NCBI GenBank assembly: GCA_022836615.1
Contig: MU405321.1
Coordinates: forward strand, 1 to 64,000
Direction: 5' to 3'
DNA: 64,000 bases
DNA from: Annulohypoxylon bovei var. microspora
Lineage: Eukaryota > Ascomycota > Sordariomycetes > Xylariales > Hypoxylaceae
Shown: positions 1 through 10,098 of the stretch, piece by piece
How positions within the stretch are numbered: the first letter of the stretch is position 1
How the letters are laid out: the number at the start of each line of letters is the position of its first letter
The notes under the pieces: generated by a model
The model's database searches: none
The model's input: the letters and a program-made list of their open reading frames with translations, nothing else
What the model was told of the DNA's origin: nothing
Translations under genes and position numbers: made by a program

Positions 1-494
1 ATGGTCCGCTGAAAGGCCTTCACCAAAAAACCCCTGTAGTGGTAAGGTGTGGGTCCTTTTATTTGTGGGGTAATGGTCAGTTCATCTATATTCCCGGGTG
101 GATCGTGGCATACAATGGCTGAGTCTAATAAGAGATAAGGGATAAGGAAAGGGTTATCCACAAAGGCGATTAGTCATGTAGATAAGGCGATAAGCAAAGG
201 CGGTCAAAGTGGGCAATTGCTCGAGCCCTTCCTTAATTCCGTCTGAAATAATTACATAATAGTAGTCACTGATTTCTGTATTTTCTACTCAATAAACAAG
301 TAACGGTCGTGGATCACCATGTACTCCGATGAGAAACAGCTCCGTAACTCCGTTACCTTCTCTAAAAGTCTGTATAGATATCTAACCTACCTACCTAAAT
401 CTAGGATATATATATAGGTATCCTCCTCTCTCTAGTTAAATCTATTTTTCTTCCCATTAGGTAGGTATCCGCCTCTACTTAGTATGTACAGTAT
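1..494. other. Left-edge AT-rich spacer
   Basis: No coding region is supported here. The stretch is AT-rich, with a short TA-alternating tract near 408-418 followed by pyrimidine-rich sequence. It lies just downstream of the stop codon of the minus-strand gene at 495-2951, so it probably holds that gene's 3' UTR and terminator. TAGGTA motifs, which recur through the spacers of this window, are present near 385-470. Confidence 0.6.
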
Positions 495-2951
495 CTACAG
501 CACTAAAATGTCAAACCCGAAATCCCTACAAAACCTCACGCAGCACTCCACGCACGCCCGCTGCCTCACCGCGACGTGCGCCCCCACCGGCTTCGCCAGC
601 GCGAAGACGCGCGCGGCCTCGTCGCCGGCGGCAGGCACTACGGCGACGGCGCCGGGTCGGGACCCGGTATCGCAAAGCGCGTGTTTGATGAGCGCGCTGG
701 GGTGCTGCGCTGCGTCCTCCTTATTGTCGTTATCGTTTTCGTTCTTTTCGTAATTTACCTGGTTAATTCTGCCCGCCCAGTCCCAGTACCACGGCAGCGC
801 GTCCTCCGGCGTGCATAGATACACGTCGGGGAGTGCGGTGGTGGTGGTGTTGATTGATACGGGGAAAGGGGTCGGGATGTCCATCGGAGCGTCGGGGCGG
901 TGCAGACACGCCTCGATTCGCTCCGCGGACGCGAGGGTTTTGATCACGCTGCTTGGGTTGGCGTAGATCATGCTGCCCTTGGCCCCCCCTGAGTGCTTGG
1001 CCAAGGCGCATTTCAAGATCCCACGATCTTGGGACCTCTTGTCGCGTACTAGTGCGACACAGTTTTCGCTTGCTGAAATGTTTAACATTGTTAGTCTGGA
1101 CGGGAGTTCGAACGTGCGCCGAGGGACGTTGCTGGGCACGACGCGCGAGTCCACGCCCACGACCCGGCGATGGCGTCGGAGATCATGCTGGTCGTATATG
1201 TTGCCCCGACGCCAGTGCAGTCTGAGGTAACTCTCGCCATCCTGCGGTACCTCGCCCTCGAACGCAACGGCTGGCCACACCGCCTGTCCGCCGTCGCACG
1301 AGATAACCGTATCATCCCGCAAACAGCTGTCTCCCTTCTGCCCCTCCTCCTCTTCCCTCCACCCCCCATCAGCCCCCGCCAGCGCCCTACAAACGCGATG
1401 CCACTCCAGCACATCGCAGCACGCGCGCCCGCCGCGAAAGACCCTACAAATCGCCGAAACAACCGAACTCGGGCTTACGCCACGGGCCCGCCAAACCAAC
1501 GGATCGGGCCTAACGCCCAGCCCCTCGACGCCCTCGAAAAGCGCCAGCGCCAGGACCAGCGCCGCCAGGTGCGCGATCTGCTCCTCGAACAGGGTCGTAC
1601 CCCCCGGCTCGCGCAAGGGCGCGAACTGGCTCTCGAACGCGCCGCGCCCGCGCTCCCCGGCCGCGAGAAACTCCGCCGCCGCGGCGTGCGCGTGCAGCGG
1701 CGTGCCCATCAGCTTGCTGCGCAGGTCGCGCATGTGGGCGCCAGCGCACCCAGGCACGAGGCGCAGCACGCGGTTGACGCGGGGGCGCGGGGGGAACGGC
1801 TCGAAGCGGGCGGTGTATATCTCGTGCGCGGCCGCCCTCGCACCGCCTACGTGCAGTTTGTCGCGATGGCGCTGCTGCAGCTCGGCGTGCGCGCAGGGGG
1901 CGCCCCAGCGGCCGCGGGCCACGCACCCCCCGGAACACATGGCCAGGCCCTTGCGCGCGTCGGAGACGGCGAAGGGGAGGACGTCGCGCGCGGCGGCGTG
2001 GGCGGCGCCGCGGTCGAGGTGCAAGGCGCAGAGCGCGAGGCGGAAGAACGTCGGGATGCTGATCAGGCCGCGGTACTGCGCGGCGCGGCCGTGGGCGAAG
2101 TACCGGTTCTTCCAGACGGCGTCGGAGTGCAGTTCTCTGATTCGGACGTAGTGCGGGGAGTCCTGGTCGGTTGGGAATGCGAGCTTGATGCCGATCTGGG
2201 TCGAGCCGTGGACAAGCTTCTCATATCGCAGGGAGGAGTCGTCGCCTTCGAGACAGATCGTGGACTCCTGGTTTAGCCACCAGCGCAGGAACGCGGCGAT
2301 CCAAGGCGCACAAAGACCGGCCTGGATACTGAGTGCTTTGATATTGGGTCTCCTGGTGTTATTGGCTTGCAGAAGTAATAGGAGGTCAACTATCTTGATC
2401 ACGGCGTCCATATCAGGGGTCTTGCCAAGCCGGCTTAGCGAAGCAGCATCGTGGAATCGATCGCGAAGACAGTGAAGTATCGCTATCTCGTAATCCACAA
2501 TCCGCTCAGCGAACCCGGAGAGTTGGCATCTGGTATCGATCGCGGATATCAGCGGGCGTAGCTCCTCGGCCGTAGGATACCGGTCCTCCTCGCGCTTGAG
2601 ATGGTGCGATATCAATTTCGCTAGTATATGCGCACACTCCTCCGGACTAAATGCCGTGACCAAGGCACAAACCAGGGCGAGGAACTTGAGGCCCCCTATT
2701 TTACTGCTGAGGTAGCAGGTTACGTCGCGATCCGAGAAGCCGATGAGTACCCTGAGAGCGGGGAGAGCAATATCTTGACTGTCCAGGATCTGCCTCTTCA
2801 CTTCTTCGCATGTTTCGTTGCAGATCCCTAGCATGTCCCCGAATTCTTCACAGGCGAAGGCCACCCTTAAATAATCGACCTTCATGCGGTAAGACATGAA
2901 GAATGGGTGGTCCCAGGTAAGCACAGCGCCTGTCATGACTTCATCTGCCAT
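495..2951 (-). CDS. Unidentified 818-aa protein, intronless, GC-rich C-terminal half
   Basis: A single open frame of 818 codons from an ATG at 2951 to a stop at 495. I do not recognise the family. Residues 1-280 look like ordinary mixed-composition fungal protein with predicted alpha-helical stretches (for example Leu-rich segments near residues 80-95 and 185-200). From about residue 290 the composition changes sharply to Ala/Arg/Gly-rich, matching DNA from roughly 1100 to 2250 that is much richer in G+C than its flanks. A cluster of cysteines (CSGGC, then APC) lies near residue 345. There is no signal peptide and no obvious membrane span. Several overlapping frames in the GC-rich part are also open, so the C-terminal half could be an unspliced or frame-shifted reading. 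The N-terminal third is the more credible part. Confidence 0.6.
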   Translation of the reverse strand: MADEVMTGAVLTWDHPFFMSYRMKVDYLRVAFACEEFGDMLGICNETCEEVKRQILDSQDIALPALRVLIGFSDRDVTCYLSSKIGGLKFLALVCALVTAFSPEECAHILAKLISHHLKREEDRYPTAEELRPLISAIDTRCQLSGFAERIVDYEIAILHCLRDRFHDAASLSRLGKTPDMDAVIKIVDLLLLLQANNTRRPNIKALSIQAGLCAPWIAAFLRWWLNQESTICLEGDDSSLRYEKLVHGSTQIGIKLAFPTDQDSPHYVRIRELHSDAVWKNRYFAHGRAAQYRGLISIPTFFRLALCALHLDRGAAHAAARDVLPFAVSDARKGLAMCSGGCVARGRWGAPCAHAELQQRHRDKLHVGGARAAAHEIYTARFEPFPPRPRVNRVLRLVPGCAGAHMRDLRSKLMGTPLHAHAAAAEFLAAGERGRGAFESQFAPLREPGGTTLFEEQIAHLAALVLALALFEGVEGLGVRPDPLVWRARGVSPSSVVSAICRVFRGGRACCDVLEWHRVCRALAGADGGWREEEEGQKGDSCLRDDTVISCDGGQAVWPAVAFEGEVPQDGESYLRLHWRRGNIYDQHDLRRHRRVVGVDSRVVPSNVPRRTFELPSRLTMLNISASENCVALVRDKRSQDRGILKCALAKHSGGAKGSMIYANPSSVIKTLASAERIEACLHRPDAPMDIPTPFPVSINTTTTALPDVYLCTPEDALPWYWDWAGRINQVNYEKNENDNDNKEDAAQHPSALIKHALCDTGSRPGAVAVVPAAGDEAARVFALAKPVGAHVAVRQRACVECCVRFCRDFGFDILVL

Positions 2952-4148
2952 CGCGACTTTTGCTTTATTGTATAGTTTTGTATGGTAGTCGCTAATCTAC
3001 CAAACAGATAGTAGTAATGTGATGATATCACAGTACAAATTGATGTCAATCCCGTATGTGTTTCGTAAACCTAACTTAGGATGAGGCTGAAGCATGCTTG
3101 CCTAGTTATATATCAAATATGATGTTACATTGTGACTGTGGATATGACGGATACGATGCTATTCCAAGACTCATCGGAGACATACACGTCAGGGAAAGAA
3201 TCAGGACACATTATTTAATACCTAAGAGAATGGAACAGTGGACCTTAAACTGTTAGGGACTCGCCTGGAAAATATAGATTCGGCTATGGGAGTAGTCAAG
3301 AAGTAGTTATAATAGATCAGAAGTAACATATCTAGGGACCAACCGACCAACACATTTTCGAGACCTGGAGAGTTAGTACGACCACAATTTATGGGTTGTC
3401 ATATCCAGCTGAAAGTCTACAGTCCATTCACTGGGTCTTCTTATTTCGACTGAATGTATACATCTAAGGACCCAGGTGATTGATCTTCTATTGGCCCTGA
3501 CTTTCCATGACTACCTGCACTTGCTATTTCTTTATTACAAAAACCCGGTGTGACATTATCCAGTCACGTAAGGGGCTACCGGTAACATATCTGTTACCCA
3601 GGTCACGTTTGGGGTTACCAGGAAACACATATCTGTGACCCAGGTCACAGTCCAGGTCACATTTTAAAACCCAACCTAACATATAAAGCCGGTGAATGGT
3701 AATGAACAAGTGCCATAAAATCAAGTAGCTACGTACATAGCTGAATAGGTATCGGCCCCCCCTTCCGGCTCCTCCCATTGAACTGAACAAGGTATACCGA
3801 ACCAGGTCCCACACGCAACGCCTATCTAATGCAATAGTTTCCAGCCCGGCCGTCGAGCCTAGGCTATCTAATCATACATTGGGGGAAAAAAGGGAATTTC
3901 ATCTGTGAATCGATCCGTAAAAACGCCTCTATATGTTTGGCTCATCCTCGTATGCTTGCTGCTCTACCGTGGCCGTGCATATAGCACTGAGATGCTAGCC
4001 TGTACGCCGTAGGGAAATTTTTACCATCAACGTGCTAGTGCTTAAAAAACCTCCACATCACCAATTAATCGTCAGCCACACCTATCCGTGCTTAATTAAG
4101 CGCCGAGACTCCTTGATGCCATGACAAATTTCGTGGAATCAGCCCAGT
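2952..4148. other. Intergenic spacer with a short GGTCAC-rich repeat
   Basis: About 1.2 kb between the start of the unidentified gene on its left and the stop codon of the KDM5 gene on its right, both on minus. It should contain the promoter of the former and the 3' end of the latter. The only structure seen is an imperfect tandem repeat at 3572-3660, listed separately. Short open frames here have no recognisable family. Confidence 0.6.
3572..3660. repeat. Two-copy imperfect tandem repeat of ~40 bp with GGTCAC/GTGACC palindromes
   Basis: Copy A (3572-3610) and copy B (3611-3650) share GGGG(C/T)TACC, then ACATATCTGT, then ACCCAGGTCAC, and a further GGTCAC half-site follows to 3660. Copy A contains the inverted pair GGTAAC..GTTACC and copy B contains GTGACC-CA-GGTCAC. 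The arrangement of repeated and inverted six-mers resembles a cluster of dimeric protein-binding sites, but it could equally be a decayed minisatellite. Confidence 0.55.
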
Positions 4149-7100
4149 TTAGTCCGAGTCCTCCATGTCCATCACGTTTCGCTCAGCCTCGAAGCTGTCA
4201 GCCGTGACGCTTACTCGTTCCTTTTCGCGTTGTCTTTCCTTCTTGGCGTCGTCGTCGTCATCGGCATTAGTGAGATCCAAGAACATCCTGTCGACGTCCC
4301 TATCGTCGTCTTGAGTCTGGCTCATATTTGTTCTGCTGAACGCGTCGTCACGGCCGTGATTCCATACATCAGGACCAAATATCTCCTCGGCCCGTTTACG
4401 TCCGATCTCGGTAGTGCGTAGGATTGCAAGAGCTGAGGCCTTGCCAGCATCTGTGTTCAGATTCAAACCGTCATCCTGCCCGCGTAGAAGACGATCCTCT
4501 ATCGTTAGGGATGGATCCAAGGCGCTTAGTCGAGGTCCTGGCCCGTTGAAGAAGTCTGGATGCAAGCCAGCTGTGTTATTCATGTCCATGGCGTCGGGCC
4601 GAAGAGACGACCCGGGCCTGCTAGAGGACGCCGAGTTAGACCGCCGTGGTGGATGGGCGTGAGAGGTGCTGGTCAAAGCTGGAGTCGACGGCTGTGAACC
4701 CCGTGAGAGGAAAGGATGACCGCTAGATCCGAACGAGTGAGAGGATGGACTTGTCGCATTCGGAGGAACAAGGGAGACGCTTGACGTCGCTGCCGCAGCC
4801 TGGGCCGCAGCCGCGGCTGCCTCTGCATTTAGCGCTTTGCGCTTCAAGCTGTTCGCCTTGCTCTTCATATTCTCCGGCAGGTCGTCGGGGTCATCCACGC
4901 CGTACTGCGCCAACATCTTCTGAAGTTTTGTTGGGCGTGGCTTGCGTGTGCTCTTAGAAACATCAAGCACAGGAGGCGGATGGGGGGCCACCGGACTCCA
5001 TTTGTGGAGTTCTTGTCGGAAGAAATTGGTCTCGAAGGATAAGAGGATCTCAGCCCCTTCAATCTTTCGTAGATAGAATCGTTGGTCGCCGGCCTCGGCT
5101 GCTGTGCTAAGCACGGGGTTGCAGAATGTTGCGATATGATCCCGGAACTTTTGCGCATTGTCTATGATCTTCTTCAGAACATCCTCTTCTTCCGGTTGGA
5201 AAGGCAAGTTCGGAATCTCTTCCTGCCAGGCAGTGAGATCCTCCAGCTTAGGCCGCGCGGCATCCCGTGGGATCTTGACTCGCCAATCGCAGATTGGGCA
5301 TGTGTACTTATCATCCTCCTTAACTTTTCCTCGGGCAATCTTTAGACATTTGCCGTGATACCATTCGTGACACAGTTCGCATTCAATCATCATGCCAGCC
5401 TCGATACGACGGCAGATGCAGAATACCTCTACTAGAGCTGGGTCATTAATATCCCAAGTTCGTCTGACCTTCCCCTCCTCTCCCCTTTCTTCGCTAGCCG
5501 CCCTAGACGCCGGCTCGGCTGGAAGCCGGGGAGTATCATTGCGAATATCGAAGCAGGCAAGGTTACGCTCCAAGACGTAATCCATATGACTCTTAAGAAT
5601 ATGAAGGGGTGCGTTAGTCTTGCCAAAAAGCTTCTTCCCCTTTCGCATCCAATCCTCGTGGCGCCTCTGCTCCTTTTCAAGGTCAAGCGTTCCGGTCGGC
5701 TTTGAGTTGAGATCTTCGAGTTTCTTCATGATTTCGACCACCTCGGTGTACTTTGGTCTCTTCTTATAATCGGGCTCCTTGGAACGCTCTGTGAGGTCGA
5801 GGATCTGGCGATGGGCTTCCCGCTGCTTGTGCAAAATCTGATCGACAGCAGCTAGAGTTTCTGCCGTTACGGGGAGGGTGTTAACTTGTACTTGGTTTGA
5901 GAGAGCCTCGAGTTGCGGGTAATGGACAACCTCCGCGTTGATGAGTTCCTTCGCTTTGGCTTCCCATTGCACTCCCGCCGCATATTTGTCCCCAAAATAC
6001 CTCATATTATCATTATACAGCGGTATCTCCAGCCGCTGACCTTCTTCAAGTAAATCTCTGACGTCTTTCAAGGTCAAAAACATTGCTCGGTTCGACTTCG
6101 CTTTGACATTCCACTTTGTCTGTTCCAGGATTTCGGATAGCTTGTCGAGTTCTGGCATATCGACGTTGAAGGTACGGCCTTCCCGGATGAGCTCTTCGAT
6201 TGACTCCTGGCCGCACCCGCGCTCTAGGAACTGTTCGGCGTTCTTCTGGAAACTTCTTATAGCATTAGCGCGTTCCTGTAGGTGCTGAATTTCCGGACAG
6301 TCGAATCCTATGCGCTCGGCATCGTCGATTAGGCGGTAGATGTTCTCGACCCGCCGGAGCTCGCGGTCTCTCTGCTCCTGTGAAGAACTGCCGATGGACT
6401 TTCGCATTCCGCTCTGCCAGGCTTTGTCATTCTTACGGCGATTCTGCTGTTTTCGCACCGTATAATTAGTCGCTTCGTCCACCCACTCATTACAGCGGTC
6501 AACGAATTCCCTGAGAGCTGGTAAGGAGGGGAGGTCGTACGGTATTCGTTCACCCTCAGTTAGAAGGTTCCTCAGCGTTTTGAGCGCTGGTTTCCCTCCG
6601 TCGTCGAGCAGTTTCTCGTATTTGTCTTCCCACGTCTCCGGCATATTGGCCTTATCTGCCACCCTTCGATACGTTTCGTCGAGTTGCTCATCAGTCTTGC
6701 GATAGTACAGCTTATGTTGATCACCAGAATAACGTTCCGACTCGGACATATCGCAGCATGCGTGACTCCCGGCGTGCTGGATACAGAGGACTTTGCCGGA
6801 TTGGAGGCACTTGAATCTTGACAGGTAGGCGTAGCACTTGCAATAAGCACACTGGTACTCATCCTCGGGGACGTCGACGTCAGTGACTTCGAAAGCGAGC
6901 GAGCAATGCTCGTCGGATTCGGTAGTCAATCCGCAGGGTTGATGGCTGTCTTCCCGGTGCTTCGCAATGAACTCCTCTCGTTGTCCGAGTTCTCGCTTAT
7001 GTATCCTCTCGAGCGCTGGCGCAAGCCATTTTGCAGTCTGAATCGTCAGCCCTGATCCGGTGCCCTCTGCTGCCGTCCATAGAAGCTCGTCATGCGAGAA

Positions 7101-10098
7101 ACACGGTTGTCGTCGGAATTGTTGCAATCGCTCTACACCGGCAAGCCCGTAGGGCTCCCAGTCTGATGGCGCGAAGTTTACGGCTTCGTTGAAGTTGAAG
7201 CCGTGGTTGAAGCCTGCGTGGTAGGCTTGAGGAAACGTGACGACAAGTTGGCCGGCTCTTTGGTCGAGGGCACAGACACGGACACCTGCCTTTTTAAGTT
7301 GCTCGGGGGTAAGAAGCGTGACGAGCTGGAATAACAGATCAGGTTGGGTCTCGAAAAGCTCCGGCACCGCTTCTCGCATAGCATTCTCGAACTTATCCGT
7401 ATCGGCGGCCGGAATTCCGTACCAGGTCTTAGTAGCCCCGAAGTGCTGATAATTGACCGAATATGCGAAGTGATCCTCGTTGTGCCAGCAGAACGTCGAG
7501 AATATCATCCCGACATAAACCCAAGGAACGGTCATACCCGAGATATCTGACTTGATATGTCGGAAGAGACTCTCTGGATGTAGAGGCATGACGTTCAGAT
7601 TCCAAAGATCTGTAGAGTAAGGATCGCAAGGATTGCGCTCGGCGGTCGGGAAGCCAGAACCGTGAGTGGTACAGTGGATATCTGCGCCATATTCTACCTC
7701 GACGGTTTCCTCGGTGCTAGTGACGAGTCTCCAGAACTCCTTTTCTACGTCCTCTTCTGTGACTGGTCGCGAACAATTGAGCACCGGATCAATTGGCATT
7801 CGGTTTTCGAAGTAGCCTTGCTTAAAGTCTGCTGCCTTCTCCTGAAATTGCTTAAGAGAATACAAGCCACCTTCTTCGAAACCGAACTGGCCATCGCCGA
7901 CAAGACACCTATGGCAGTTCCACTCGGCATCCGGTTTTTGCTTGAGCGGAGGATCTAAACAAGTACCGTGGTACCCATTATCGCATGACTCGCATACTGC
8001 GATAAAGCCTACCTCGTCGCCTTTACCGCAAGCTTCGCATTTCTACATAGATAATTAGCAGGTGCACCGATTGCATGAGCCGAGAGAGAAAAAAACCTAC
8101 CTCGCTGGGACTAGATGATTCATCTCGTAATACCGGGATTTTAGGAGCTGAAGGGCGGAATAGCGACATATGCGAACCAGCAACGGTAGGGACAGTTTCT
8201 ATATGTCAACTTGCATTAGTAGTGAAAATGATTGAGCCAATCATCGACCACGAAGACCGGGAAGGCCGTTGTATGGATTCTCCCTGCTGTACATGGCTGC
8301 ACGGAAAGGCGCATGATTGAGCGCATTGAGAATCCCTGCAAGATCGGGACCCCACAAATAGGCAGAACACCGCAAAAGGAAATATTGTATCCTTTGACTA
8401 CAAGAAAGTTGAAGTAGAGACGGGAATAGGGGCGTTTGAAAGAAAACTTGAAGACGAACGAGCGAAAGAGAAATCAATTTAGAAGAGCGAGAATAACGGT
8501 AATGGGAAAGGGGTAATGCGATCAAGCAAGTAACAAGCAAATCAAAGACCACCAGACCACCAGAGTCATATGTAGATAATTGGAAAAAATACGTACCTTT
8601 CTTGAGCCTCTTGCTCCTCCTGCTACCATTCTCAGAGTCGTCAGTACCGTTGTCTTTCTTCGCTGAGTCTAAGCTGTCCGAACTAAGTTGACGCTTTAGG
8701 GCGGTAGCAGGTCCGAGGCCGGACGGTCGCAAATCTGGTGTATTTTTACCAGACAGATGCGGGCTTCCGTGATGTTTCGGGGGCGGTGTGAACCCCTTTG
8801 GATCTGCCGGAACAGGCCGATTGACGCTGGTGAATCCAGCATTGACCGGCGTAAACCCTCCCGAATTGATAGCGGTAAAGCCACCTGATGTAGGCTGCGA
8901 TGTGACGGCAGGCGCATCGGCCATAATCGTATCGCGATCAGGTTCCTGTTTCGGGCCATTCAAGCTTTGTTGAAGAGCATCGCTAGCATGTCGGGCCGGG
9001 GATTCTGCTCTAAGGCTTGAGGGAGTATTCACAGTCGATCGTTTCATGGGGCTGGGGGCTGGGCTTGGTGTAAGAGGCCCGCCATATTCGTACTCCAGCT
9101 GTTGATAAACGCCAGGCTTCGCTTGGCGGAGATAGTTTTCGTACGGTGTTAGCCATCGGTCGTACGAATTCTTGAGTGATGTAGACAACGATGACATGAT
9201 CTTTCCACTGTACCCTAAATCCCTGCCAATCTCCGCCCACTTCTTCGTCTTGCAGACTTTCTCAAATCCGCCACGAGACTCAACGGCTTTCTTGAGCCGG
9301 TATAGGTCGAGGGGCTTCTTGTCGACATAGGGCAATCGGTTCAGGTTAGTTCCCTGCTGCCTATGGAACTTCGCGAGAGCGTCGAGGTAGCTAAGATTCG
9401 CTCGTGTGCCTAGTACACTCAGGTCAATGGAACTAGTCGCAACGATAATCAGGACATGTTGTGACAAAGAACTTACTGCCTTCAACCGAGTTTAATTCTT
9501 GCTTTCGAGTACGAAAATGGAATTTCTGCTGATTGTCAGTACACCTCCGTTGAATAACTTGTCAGTGGCCCTCAAATAGAATATATTCTTAATAGACATT
9601 CAAGACAATCCCGACATAGGATGAGGGAGCTCATCAACTCACCTCGGTATCGATTGCGAAGTCTGGGTTCCACGAATCGGGCGGGATAATCTTGCAGATG
9701 CCAAATTCACGAGCATCAGGTGTGATCTTGCGAACATACTCGAATGGGTCTTTCCATTCTTCTTCGGTGGGATGATACGTCGGCGCTTCCTCGAGGCCGT
9801 ACGGTCTATTTCGTTTAGGTGGTTCTCGACTCGCAGTAGCCTGACCTCTTCGTTCGACCGAGGTAAGATCCAGAGGTGCGTTACGCATAGAACTGAGAGG
9901 TACTTGAGGATTCGTGGGATGATAACCATTGGAGTTGACCTGCGTCTTCGATTTTGCACCATTGGTTGCGGATGAGGCATGGTTCGCATGGCTTGGGGTG
10001 CTGGTGTTACCGACTGTAGGCGATGCTCTAGAACTGGCATTTGCGCTACTAACACCTCCAACGCCGCCGCTATGGCCGGCGGAGGGGGTAGAGACCAT
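4149..10098 (-). CDS. KDM5/JARID1-family histone H3K4 demethylase (JmjN-ARID-PHD-JmjC-C5HC2-PHD)
   Basis: Five exons by splice phase: 10098-9643, 9525-9477, 9409-8597, 8198-8101, 8042-4149, giving 1769 aa. Domains in order: JmjN (about 106-147), ARID DNA-binding domain (about 170-270), first PHD finger (about 473-520, beginning right after the fourth intron), JmjC catalytic domain (about 620-790), C5HC2 zinc finger (about 870-925), a long PLU-1-like helical region and a second PHD finger (about 1340-1390). The Fe(II) triad is intact: His and Glu of HNED (about 659 and 661) and the His of YHAGFNHG (about 747). The family removes methyl groups from H3K4me2/3 using 2-oxoglutarate in the nucleus. 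Length and domain order match fungal Lid2/KDM5 proteins. The C-terminus is acidic and Ser/Asp-rich. Intron 3 (398 nt) is unusually long and has a second in-frame acceptor 51 nt downstream. Confidence 0.95.

Noticed and set aside
1170..2276. 368-codon plus-strand gene opposite the 818-aa gene
   Set aside because: Arg/Ala/Gly-rich reading of the antisense of a GC-rich exon, with no domain. High G+C removes stop codons on both strands.
8241..10098. Two separate small genes (JmjN fragment and ARID fragment) upstream of a JmjC gene
   Set aside because: Splice phases join them exactly into the KDM5 frame and reconstruct the conserved KFHFRTRKQELNSVEG and first PHD finger, so they are exons of one gene.
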